The translations under genes were made by a program, and so were the position numbers. A stretch of 64,000 bases of DNA from Colletes latitarsis (taxonomy: Eukaryota; Arthropoda; Insecta; Hymenoptera; Colletidae). Numbering within the stretch: the first letter of the stretch is position 1; every line of letters begins with the position of its first letter. Positions 53,169 to 64,000 of the stretch are shown here, in pieces. The DNA is taken from positions 23,206,001 through 23,270,000 of the forward strand of contig NW_027488366.1 of NCBI RefSeq assembly GCF_051014445.1. The letters run 5' to 3'. Below the pieces are notes generated by a model, which saw nothing but the letters and a program-made list of their open reading frames with translations, did no database searches and was not told where the DNA came from.

Positions 53169-53640
53169 GCGATAGGTCTGGGATTTGCCCTCATCAGACT
53201 CATACGTTCGCGTTTTTCACATACTTGTTGAACGGATCCTGGGTTTTTTCTGGTATGGTTCACGTAGTAATGTGGTACCACACTGATACAATCAATTAAA
53301 CCAGGTCTTGATAAATATTTTAGATGATAACGCATGTTAGGTCTGGGTTTGGTCTAGGATTTGCCCTCATCACGCTCATACTTTCGCATATTTCTCATAC
53401 TTCATGGCTAGATCCTGGGCTATTTCTGGATTGGATCACGTAGTAATGTGGTACCACACTGAAACAGCCCACTAAACCTGGTTCCGATAAATATTTTTGA
53501 GGATAACGCATGTTAGGTCTGGGTTAGGTCTAGGATTTGTCCTCATCAGGCTCATACTTTCGCATATTTCTCATACTTCATGGCTAGATCCTGGGCTATT
53601 TCTGGATTGGATCACGTAGTAATGTGGTACCACACTGAAA

Positions 53641-54015
53641 CGGTCAATTAAACCTGGTTTCGATCAATATTTTAGAGGACAATGCAAGTTATGTCTGGGA
53701 TAGGTCTGGGATTTGCCCACATCAGGGTCATACTTTCGCATTTTTCACATACTTGTTGAACAGATCCTGGGTTTTGTCTGGTTTGGATCGCGCAGTAATG
53801 TGGTACCACACTGAAACAGCCCACTAAACCTGGTTTCGATCAATATTTTAGAGGATAACGAAAGTTATGTCTAGGTTAGGCCTGGGATTTGCTCTCATCA
53901 GACTCATGCTTTCGCATTTTTCACATACTTGTTGAACAGATCCTGGGTTATTTTCTGGTTTGGATCACGCAGTAATGTGGTACCACACTGAAACATTCCG
54001 TTAAACCTGGTCTTG
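53641..54015. repeat. Two-monomer block repeated at 56282-56656
   Basis: The offset is 2641 bp (15 monomers). Markers are cggtcaattaaacc, gaggacaatgcaagtta, gggttttgtctgg, atcgcgcagtaatg and the class F tail. The sequence diverges at about 54020, then resumes near 54190 and 56831 (ggaacaatat) to about 54560 and 57200. Confidence 0.65.
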
Positions 54016-57000
54016 GTAAATATTTTAGAGGACAACGCAAGTTAGGTCTGCGATAGGTCTGGGATTTGCCCTCATCAGACTCATACGTTCGCGTTTTTCA
54101 CATACTTGTTGAACGGATCCTGGGTTTTTTCTGGTATGGTTCACATAGTAATGTGGTACCACACTGAAACAGTCCACTAAACCAGGATTGGAACAATATT
54201 TTAGAGGATAACGCAAGTTAGGTCTGGGTAAGGCCTGGGATTTTCACTCATCAGACTCATTCTTTCGCATTCTTCACATACCTGTTGAACGGATCCTGGG
54301 TTTTTTCTGGTATGGTTCACGTAGTAATGTGGTACCACACTGAAACAGTCGATTAAACCAGGTCTTGATAATATTTTAGAGGATAACGCATGTTAGGTCT
54401 GGGTTAGTTCTAGGATTTGCTCTCGTCAGGCTCATACTTTCGCATATTTCTCATACTTGATGGCTAGATCCTGGGCTTTTTCTGGATTGCATCACGTAGT
54501 AATGAAGTACAACACTGAAACAGTCAATTAAGCCTGGTTTCCATCAATATTTTAGAGGATAACGAAAGTTATGTCTAGGTTAGGCCTGGGATTTGCTCTC
54601 ATCAGACTCATGCTTTCGCATTTTTCACATACTTGTTGAACAGATCCTGGGTCTTTTCTGGTATGGATCACGCAGTAATGTGGTACCACACTGAAACATT
54701 CCGTTAAACCTGGTCTTGATAAATATTTTAGAGGATAACGCATGTTAGGTTTGGGTTAGGTCTAGGATTTGCCCACATCAGGCTCATACTTTCGCATATT
54801 TCTTATACTTCATGGATAGATCCTGGGCTATTTTCTGGTTTGGATCACATAGTAATGTGGTACCACACTGAAACAGTCCACTAAACCTAGTTTGGATCAA
54901 TATTTTAGAGGATAATGCATGTTAGGTCTAAGTTAGCCCTGAGATTTTCACTCATCAGACTCATACTTTCGCATTCTTCACATACCTGTTGAACGGATCC
55001 TGGGTTTTTTCTGGTATGGTTCACGTAGTAATGTGGTACAACACTGAAACAGTCGATTAAACCAGGTTTCGATCAATATTCTTGAGGATAACGCATGTTA
55101 GGTCTAGGTAAGGCCTGGGATTTTCACTCATCACTCTCATTCTTTCGCATTCTTCACATACCTGTTGAACGGATCCTGGGTTTTTTCTGCTTTGGATCTC
55201 GTAGTAAAGTGGTACCACACTGAAACATTCAAATAAACCTGGTCTTGATAAATATTTTAGAGGATAACGCATGTTAGGTTCGGGTTAGGTCTGGGATTTG
55301 CTCTCATCAGGCTCATTCTTTCGCATATTTCTCATACTTGATGGCTAGATCCTGGGCTTTTTCTGGATTGCATCACGTAGTAATGAAGTACAACACTGAA
55401 ACAGACAATTAAACCTGGTTTCGTTAAATATTTTAGAGAATAATTCATGTTAGGTCTAGGTTAGGCGAGGGATTTGCCCTCATCAGGGTCATACTTTCGC
55501 AGTTCTAACATACATGTTGACCTGATCGAGGGTTTTTTCTGCTTTGGATCACGTAGTAAAGTGGTACCACACTGAAACAGTCCACTAAACCTGGTTTGGA
55601 TCAATATTTTAGAGGATAACGCATGTTAGGTCTAGGTTATCCCTGAGATTTTCACTCATCAGACTCATACTTTCGCATTCTTCAGATACTTGTTGAACGG
55701 ATCCTGGGTTTTTTCTGGTATGGTTCACGTAGTAATGTGGTACCACACTGATACAATCAATTAAACCAGGTCTTGATAAATATTTTAGATGATAACGCAT
55801 GTTAGGTCTGGGTTTGGTCTAGGATTTGCTCTCATCACGCTCATACTTTCGCATATTTCTCATACTTCATGGCTAGATCCTGGGCTATTTCTGGATTGGA
55901 TCACGTAATAATGTGGTACCACACTGAAACAGCCCACTAAACCTGGTTGCGATCAATATTTTAGAGGATAACGAAAGTTATGTCTAGGTTAGGCCTGGGA
56001 TTTGCTCTCATCAGACTCATGCTTTCGCATTTTTCACATACTTGTGGAACAAATCCTGGGTTTTTTCTGGTATGGATCACGTAGTAATGTGGTACCACAC
56101 TGAAACATTCAAATAAACCAGGTCTTGATAAATATTTTAGATGATAACACATATTAGGTCTGGGTTAGGTCTAGGATTTGTCCTCATCAGGCTCATACTT
56201 TCGCATATTTCTCATACTTCATGGCTAGATCCTGGGCTATTTCTGGATTGGATCACGTAGTAATGTGGTACCACACTGAAACGGTCAATTAAACCTGGTT
56301 TCGATCAATATTTTAGAGGACAATGCAAGTTAGGTCTGGGATAGGTCTGGGATTTGCCCACATCAGGGTCATACTTTCGCATTTTTCACATACTTGTTGA
56401 ACAGATCCTGGGTTTTGTCTGGTTTGGATCGCGCAGTAATGTGGTACCACACTGAAACAGCCCACTAAACCTGGTTTCGATCAATATTTTAGAGGATAAC
56501 GAAAGTTATGTCTAGGTTAGGCCTGGGATTTGCTCTCATCAGACTCATGCTTTCGCATTTTTCACATACTTGTTGAACAGATCCTGGGTCTTTTCTGGTA
56601 TGGATCACGCAGTAATGTGGTACCACACTGAAACATTCCGTTAAACCTGGTCTTGGTAAATATTTTTGAGGATAACGCATGTTAGGTCTGGGTTAGGTCT
56701 AGGATTTGCCCTCATCAGGCTCATACTTTCGCATATTTCTTATACTTCATGGATAGATCCTGGGCTATTTTCTGGTTTGGATCACATAGTAATGTGGTAC
56801 CACACTGAAACAGTCCACTAAACCAGGTTTGGAACAATATTTTAGAGGATAACGCAAGTTAGGTCTGGGTAAGGCCTGGGATTTTCACTCATCAGACTCA
56901 TTCTTTCGCATTCTTCACATACCTGTTGAACGGATCCTGGGTTTTTTCTGGTATGGTTCACGTAGTAATGTGGTACCACACTAAAACAGTCGATTAAACC

Positions 57001-57409
57001 AGGTCTTGATAATATTTTAGAGGATAACGCATGTTAGGTCTGGGTTAGGTCTAGGATTTGCTCTCGTCAGGCTCATACTTTCGCATATTTCTCATACTTG
57101 ATGGCTAGATCCTGGGCTTTTTCTGGATTGCATCACGTAGTAATGAAGTACAACACTGAAACAGTCAATTAAGCCTGGTTTCCATCAATATCTTAGAGGA
57201 CAACGCAAGTTAGGTCTGGGATAGGTCTGGGATTTGCCCTCATCAGACCCATACGTTCGCGTTTTACACATACTTCATGAACGGATCCTGGGTTTTTTCT
57301 GGTTTGGATCACGTAGTAATGTGGTACCACACTGCAACATTCAAATAAACCTGGTCTTGATAAATATTTTAGAGGATAACGCATGTTAGGTTTGGGTTAG
57401 GTCTAGGAT

Positions 57410-57590
57410 TTGCCCACATCAGGCTCATACTTTCGCATATTTCTCATACTTCCTGGGCTGTTTCTGGATTGTATCACGTAGTAATGTGGTACCACGCTGA
57501 AACAGTCAATTAAACCTTGTTTCGATCAATATTTTAGAGGATAACGCAAGTTAGGTCTGGGATAGGTCTGGGATTCGCCCTCATCAGGCT
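57410..57590. repeat. Class C1 monomer with an 11-bp internal deletion
   Basis: At 57443-57460 the sequence reads tctcatacttcctgggctg. Other C1 monomers have atggctagatc inserted after the tacttc. The deletion removes the most conserved part of the C1 variable segment and shifts the register by 11 bp for all downstream offsets. Confidence 0.8.
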
Positions 57591-58111
57591 CATACTTTCG
57601 CACACTTCACAGACTCGTTTAACAGATCCTGGGTTTTTTCTGGTTTGGATCACGTAGTAATGTGGTACCACACTGAAACATTCAATTAAACCTGGTCTTG
57701 ATCAATATTTTAGAGGATAACGCATGTTAGGTTTGGGTTAGGTCTAGGATTTGCCCACATCAGGCTCATACTTTCGCATATTTCTCATACTTGATGGCTA
57801 GATCCTGGGCTTTTTCTGGATTGCATCACGTAGTAATGAAGTACAACACTGAAACATTCAATTAAACCTGGTTTCCATCAATATCTTAGAGGACAACGCA
57901 AGTTAGGTCTGCGATAGGTCTGGGATTTGCCCTCATCAGACTCATACGTTCGCGTTTTTCACATACTTGTTGAACAGATCCTGGGTTTTTTCTGGTTTGG
58001 TTGACGTAGTAATGTGGTACCACACTGAAACAGCCCACTAAACCTTGTTTCGATCAATATTTTAGAGGATAACGAAAGTTATGTCTAGGTTAGGCCTGGG
58101 ATTTGCTCTCA

Positions 58112-58287
58112 TCAGACTCATGCTTTCGCATTTTTCACATACTTGTTGAACAGATCCTGGGTTTTTTCTGGTATGGATCACGCAGTAATGTGGTATCACA
58201 CTGAAACATTCAGTTAAACCTGGTCTTGATAAATATTTTTGAGGATAACGCATGTTAGGTCTGGGTTAGGTCTAGGATTTGCCCTCA
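58112..58287. repeat. Representative class F monomer (gcatttttcac), right part only
   Basis: This class is recognised by tcagactcatgctttcgc, gcatttttcacatacttg, ggtatggatcacg(c/t)ag, and usually a preceding aacgaaagttatgtctagg. I saw the gcatttttcac form only from about 35.2 kb rightwards (near 35240, 35430, 47575, 47750, 48810, and repeatedly at 53.7-61.8 kb). It therefore marks a regional sub-lineage. Confidence 0.75.
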
Positions 58288-61200
58288 TCAGGCTCATACT
58301 TTCGCATATTTCTTATACTTCATGGATAGATCCTGGGCTATTTTCTGGTTTGGATCACATAGTAATGTGGTACCACACTGAAACAGTCCACTAAACCTAG
58401 TTTGGATCAATATTTTAGAGGATAATGCATGTTAGGTCTAGGTTAGCCCTGAGATTTTCACTCATCAGACTCATACTTTCGCATTCTTCAGATACTTGTT
58501 GAACGGATCCTGGGTTTTTTCTGGTATGGTTCACGTAGTAATGTGGTACCACACTGATACAATCAATTAAACCAGGTCTTGATAAATATTTTAGATGATA
58601 ACGCATGTTAGGTCTGGGTTTGGTCTAGGATTTGCCCTCATCACGCTCATACTTTCGCATATTTCTCATACTTCATGGCTAGATCCTGGGCTATTTCTGG
58701 ATTGGATCACGTAATAATGTGGTACCACACTGAAACAGCCCACTAAACCTGGTTCCGATCAATATTTTAGAGGATAACGAAAGTTATGTCTAGGTTAGGC
58801 CTGGGATTTGCTCTCATCAGACTCATGCTTTCGCATTTTTCACATACTTGTGGAACAAATCCTGGGTTTTTTCTGGTATGGATCACGTAGTAATGTGGTA
58901 CCACACTGAAACATTCAGCTAAACCTGGTCTTGATAAATATTTTTGCGGATAACGCATGTTAGGTCTGGGTTAGGTCTAGGATTTGCCCTCATCAGGCTC
59001 ATACTTTCGCATATTTCTTATACTTCATGGATAGATCCTGGGCTACTTTCTGGTTTGGATCACATAGTAATGTGGTACCACACTGAAACAGTCCACTAAA
59101 CCTAGTTTGGATCAATATTTTAGAGGATAATGCATGTTAGGTCTAGGTTAGCCCTGAGATTTTCACTCATCAGACTCATACTTTCGCATTCTTCAGATAC
59201 TCGTTGAATGGATCCTGTGTTTTTTCTGGTATGGTTCACGTAGTAATGTGGTACAACACTGAAACAGTCGATTAAACCAGGTTTCGATCAATATTCTTGA
59301 GGATAACGCATGTTAGGTCTAGGTAAGGCCTGGGATTTTCACTCATCACTCTCATTCTTTCGCATTCTTCACATACCTGTTGAACGGATCCTGGGTTTTT
59401 TCTGCTTTGGATCTCGTAGTAAAGTGGTACCACACTGAAACATTCAAATAAACCTGGTCTTGATAAATATTTTAGAGGATAACGCATGTTAGGTTTGGGT
59501 TAGGTCTAGGATTTGCCCACATCAGGCTCATACTTTCGCATATTTCTCATACTTGATGGCTAGATCCTGGGCTTTTTCTGGATTGCATCACGTAGTAATG
59601 AAGTACAACACTGAAACAGTCAATTAAACCTGGTTTCCATCAATATCTTAGAGGACAACGCAAGTTAGGTCTGGGATAGGTCTAGGATTTGCCCTCATCA
59701 GGCTCATACTTTCGCATATTTCTTATACTTCATGGATAGATCCTGGGCTATTTTCTGGTTTGGATCACATAGTAATGTGGTACCACACTGAAACAGTCGA
59801 TTAAACCAGGTTTCGATCAATATTTTTGAGGATAACGTATGTTAGGTCTAGGTTAGGCCTGGGATTTTCACTCATCAGACTCATTCTATCGCATACTTCA
59901 CATACCTGTTGAACGGATCCTGGGTTTTTTCTGGTTTGGATCACGTAGTAATGTGGGACCACACTGAAACAATCAATTAAACCTGGTCTTGATAAATATT
60001 TTAGAGGATAACGCATGTTAGGTCTGGGTTAGGTCTAGGATTTGCCCTCATCAGGCTCATACTTTCGCATATTTCTCATACTTCATGGCTAGATCCTGGG
60101 CTTTTTCTGGATTGCATCACGTAGTAATGAAGTACAACACTGAAACAGTCAATTAAACCTGGTTTCGATAAATATTTCAGAGAATAACTCATGTTAGGCC
60201 TAGGTTAGGCCTGGGATTTGCCCTCATCAGGGTCATACTTTCGCAGTTCTAACATACGTGTTGACCTGATCGAGGGTTTTTTCTGCTTTGGATCACGTAG
60301 TAAAGTGGTACCACACTGAAACAGTACACTAAACCTGGTTTGGATCAATATTTTAGAGGATAATGCATGTTAGGTCTAGGTTAGGCCTGGGATTTTCACT
60401 CATCAGATTCATTCTTTCGCATTCTTCACATACTTGTTGAACGGATCCTGGGTTTTTTCTGGCTTGGATCACGTAGTAATGTGGTACCATACTGAAACAT
60501 TCAGTTAAACCTGGTCTTGATAAATATTTTTGAGGATAACGCATGTTAGGTCTGGGTTAGGCCTGGGATTTGCCCTCATCAGGGTCATACTTTCGCAGTT
60601 CTAACATACACGTTGACCTGATCGGGGGTTTTTTCTGCTTTGGATCACGTAGTAGAGTGGTACCACACTGAAACAGTCCACTAAACCTGGTTTGGATCAA
60701 TATTTTAGAGGATAATGCATGTTAGGTCCAGGTTAGCCCTGAGATTTTCACTCATCAGACTCATACTTTCGCATTCTTCAGATATCTGTTGATCGGATCC
60801 TGGGTTTTTTCTGGTATGGTTCACGTAGTAATGTGGTACCACACTGAAACAATCAATTAAACCAGGTCTTGATAAATATTTTAGATGATAACGCATGTTA
60901 GGTCTGGGTTAGGTCTAGGATTCGCTCTCGTCAGGCTCATACTTTCGCATATTTCTCATACCTCATGGCTAGATCCTGGGCTATTTCTGGATTGGATCAC
61001 GTAGTAATGTGGTACCACACCGAATCAGTCAATTAAACCTGGTTTCGATCAATATTTTAGAGGATAACGCAAGTTAGGTCTGGTTTAGGTCTGGGATTTG
61101 CCCTCATCAGGCTCATACTTTCGCGATTTTCACATACTTGTTGAACAGATCCTGGGTTTTTTTCTGGTTTGGATCACGTAGTAGTGTGGTACCACACTGA

Positions 61201-62139
61201 AACTGTCCATTAAACCTGGTTTCGATCAATATTCTTGAGGATAACGCATGTTAGGTCTAGGTTAGGCCGAGGATTTTCACTCATCAGACTCATACTTTCG
61301 CATTCTTCACATATTTGTTGAACGGATCCCGGGCTATTTCTGGTTTGGATCACGTAGTAATGTGGTACCACACTGAAACAATCAATTAAACCAGGTCTTG
61401 ATAAATATTTTAGATGATAACGCATGTTAGGTCTGGGTTAGGTCTAGGATTTGCCCTCATCAGGCTCATACTTTCGCATATTTCTCATACTTCATGGCTA
61501 GATCCTGGGCTATTTCTGGATTGGATCACGTAGTAATGTGGTACCACACTGAAACAGTCAATTAAACCTGGTTTCGATCAACATTTTAGAGGTCAATGCA
61601 TGTTAGGTCTGGGATAGGTCTGGGATTTGCCCACATCAGGGTCATACTTTCGCATTTTTCACATACTTGTTGATCAGATCCTGGGTTTTTTATGGTTTGG
61701 ATCGGGCAGTAATGTGGTACCACACTGAAACAGCCCACTAAACCTGGTTTCGATCAATATTTTAGAGGATGACGAAAGTTATGTCTAGGTTACGCCTGGG
61801 ATTTGCTCTCATCAGACTCGTGCTTTCGCATTTTTCACATACTTGTTGAACAGATCCTGGGTTTTTTCTGGTATGGATCACGTAGTAATGTGGTACCATA
61901 CTGAAACATTCAGTTAAACCTGGTCTTGATAAATATTTTTGAGGATAACGCATGTTAGGTTTGGGTTAGGTCTAGGATTTGCTCTCATCAGGGTCATACT
62001 TTCGCAGTTTTAACATACATGTTGACCTGATCGAGGTTTTTTTCTGCTTTGGATCACGTAGTAAAGTGGTACCACACTGAAACAGTCCATTAAACCTGGT
62101 TTGGATCAATATTTTTGAGGATAACGCATGTTAGGTCTA

Positions 62140-62470
62140 GGTTAGGCCGGGGAATTTCACTCATCAGGCTCATACTTTCGCATATTTCTCATACTTCATG
62201 GCTAGATCCTGGGCTGTTTCTGGATTGTATCACATAGTAATGTGGTACCTCGCTGAAACAGTCGATTAAACCTGGTTTCGGTCAATGTTTTAGAGGATAA
62301 CGCAAGTTAAGTCTGGGATAGGTCTGGGATTTGACCTCATCAGACTCATACTTTCGCGTCTTTCACATACTTGTTGAACAGATCCGGGGTTTTTTCTGGT
62401 TTGGATCACGTAGTAGTGTGGTACCACACTGAAACAGTCCATTAAACTTGGTTGCGATCAATATTTTAGA
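62140..62470. repeat. Two-monomer block repeated at 62844 and 63724
   Basis: The variant aggccggggaatttcac, followed by C1 and E monomers with tcacatagtaatg and gatccggggttttttc, occurs at 62151, 62855 and 63735, offsets of 704 and 880 bp (four and five monomers). The 9-monomer (1584-bp) pairing of 62140-62470 with 63724-64000 is the closest and runs off the window end. Confidence 0.7.
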
Positions 62471-64000
62471 GGATAACGCATGTTAGGTCTGGGTTAGGTC
62501 TAGGATTTGCCCTCATCAGGCTCATACTTTCGCATATTTCTCATATTTCATGGCTGGATCCTGGGCTATTTCTGGATTGCATCACGTAGTAAAGAAGTAC
62601 AACACTGAAACAGTCAAATCAACCTGGTTTCCATCAATATTTTAGAGGACAACGCATGTTAGGTCTAGGTTAGGCCTGGGATTTGCCCTCATCAGGGTCA
62701 TACTTTCGCAGTTTTAACATACATGTTGACCTGATCGAGGGTTTTTTCTGCTTTGGATCACGTAGTAAAGTGGTACCACACTGAAACAGTCCATTAAACC
62801 TGGTTTTGATCAATATTTTTGAGGGTAACGCATGTTAGGTCTAGGTTAGGCCGGGGAATTTCACTCATCAGGCTCATACTTTCGCATATTTCTCATACTT
62901 CATGGCTAGATCCTGGGCTCTTTCTGGATTGTATCACATAGTAATGTGGTACCACGCTGAAACAGTCGATTAAACCTGGTTTCGATCAATATTTTAGAGG
63001 ATAACGCAAGTTAAGTCTGGGATAGGTCTGGGATTTGGCCTCATCAGACTCATACTTTCGCATTCTTCACATATTTGTTGAACGGATCTTGGGTTTTTTC
63101 TGGTGTGGATCACGTAGTAATGTGGTACCACACTGAAACAATCAATTGAACCTGATCTTGATAAATATTTTACAGGATAACGCATGTTAGGTCTGGGTTA
63201 GGTCTAGGATTTGCCCTCATCAGGCTCATACTTTCGCATATTTCTCATACTTGACGGCTAGATGCTGGGCTTTTTCTGGATTGCATCAGGTAGTAATGTA
63301 GTACAACACTGAAACAGTCAATTAAACCTGGTTTCGATCAATATTTTAGAGAATAATTCATGTTAGGTCTAGGTTAGGTCTGGGATTTGCTCTCATCCGG
63401 CTCATTCTTTCGCATATTTCACATACTTGACGGCTAGATCCTGGGCTTTCTCTGGATTGCATCACGTAGTAATGAAGTACAACACTGAAACAGTCAATTA
63501 AACCTGGTTTCCATCAATATTTTAGAGGACAGCGCATGTTAGGTCTAGGTTAGGCCTGGGATTTGCTCTCATCAGGGTCATACTTTCGCAGTTTTAACAT
63601 ACATGTTGACCTGATCGAGGTTTTTTTCTGCTCTGGATCACGTAGTAAAGTGGTACCACACTGAAACAGTCCATTAAACCTGGTTTGGATCAATATTTTT
63701 GAGGATAACGCATGTTAGGTCTAGGTTAGGCCGGGGAATTTCACTCATCAGGCTCATACTTTCGCATATTTCTCATACTTCATGGCTAGATCCTGGGCTG
63801 TTTCTGGATTGTATCACATAGTAATGTGGTACCACGCTGAAACAGTCGATTAAACCTGGTTTCGATCAATATTTTAGAGGATAACGCAAGTTAAGTCTGG
63901 GATAGGTCTGGGATTTGACCTCATCAGACTCATACTTTCGCGTCTTTCACATACTTGTTGAACAGATCCGGGGTTTTTTCTGGTTTGGATCACGTAGTAG

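Larger units (their letters stand above)
1..64000. repeat. Tandem satellite array, ~176-bp monomer, ~363 copies
   Basis: The phase marker tcag + (a/g)ctcatactttcgc recurs at 1, 177, 353, 530, 706, 883 and so on to 63924, a spacing of 175-177 bp. All monomers lie in the same orientation, and the final one is cut by the window edge. I read the whole window and found no stretch of more than a few bases that is not satellite: no transposon, gene, RNA gene or unique spacer. The array extends beyond both ends. A length near one nucleosome repeat plus higher-order organisation is typical of centromeric or heterochromatic satellites, but location and function are inferred. I do not recognise the family. 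No stretch contains a supportable gene. Confidence 0.98.

Noticed and set aside
1..64000. CRISPR array
   Set aside because: The repeats tile the sequence completely at 176 bp, with no unique spacers and no short fixed repeat, and there are no cas genes.
1..64000. CENP-B box (TTCG....A..CGGG)
   Set aside because: I looked near ttcg motifs (tttcgatcaatatt, actttcgcat) on the plus strand and near ttcaacaagtatg on the minus strand. None has CGGG at the required spacing in the consensus monomer.
1..64000. Ribosomal intergenic-spacer subrepeats or other repeats attached to a gene
   Set aside because: No rRNA or other gene edge appears in 64 kb, and the array is far longer than typical spacer subrepeat blocks. 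It cannot be formally excluded without the flanks.
1..64000. Inserted transposable elements or inverted array segments
   Set aside because: All monomers read in the same orientation, and I found no insertion longer than a few bases, no terminal repeats and no target-site duplications.
1..64000. Match to the Arabidopsis-type or human alpha-satellite monomer
   Set aside because: The length is similar, but the sequence features I know for those families are not visible here. Similar length alone is not evidence of relationship.

Overview
This window is a single uninterrupted satellite-DNA array. From base 1 to base 64000 it consists of head-to-tail copies of one monomer of about 176 bp, all in the same orientation. 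The phase markers I counted fit about 363 monomers. I found no unique sequence, transposon, RNA gene or credible protein-coding gene. Long homogeneous arrays with multi-monomer higher-order repeats (HORs) are typical of centromeric, pericentromeric or other heterochromatic blocks in eukaryotes. The sequence therefore points to a eukaryotic nuclear genome assembled from long reads. I do not recognise the monomer and cannot name the organism, or even decide between plant and animal. || Monomer anatomy (phase starting at the tcag of window base 1): a conserved head of about 18 bp ending in actttcgc; a variable segment at about 19-62 that defines at least six monomer classes; a conserved stretch with atcacgtagtaatg; a 10-bp palindrome gtggtaccac (contains the KpnI site) at 79-88; an AT-rich stretch around caatattttagagg; and an 11-bp direct repeat (taggtctggga twice) at 145-166. 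|| Layout. (1) 1-15 kb is a patchwork of older, shorter duplications: a dimer cycle at 0.2-1 kb, a seven-monomer block at 2.8-5 kb, and segments of 1.4-2.4, 6-8 and 8.8-9.7 kb that recur at 13.7-16.2 kb, in several cases with whole monomers missing. (2) 15.1-23.5 kb is a near-tandem pair of 24-monomer units (4227 bp) that look identical wherever compared. (3) 24.2-48.6 kb is a tandem pair of very large units of about 12 kb (68 versus 70 monomers). The two copies differ by scattered point changes and by gain or loss of whole monomers. (4) 48.6-64 kb has its own monomer variants and its own 4-, 9-, 13-, 15- and 37-monomer duplications. || The main biological content is evolutionary: nested unequal exchange at scales from 11 bp to 12 kb. 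Open reading frames of 63-71 codons recur almost entirely on the minus strand, but they are a by-product of the monomer sequence. The monomer length is not a multiple of three, so no frame continues from copy to copy. I annotate no CDS.
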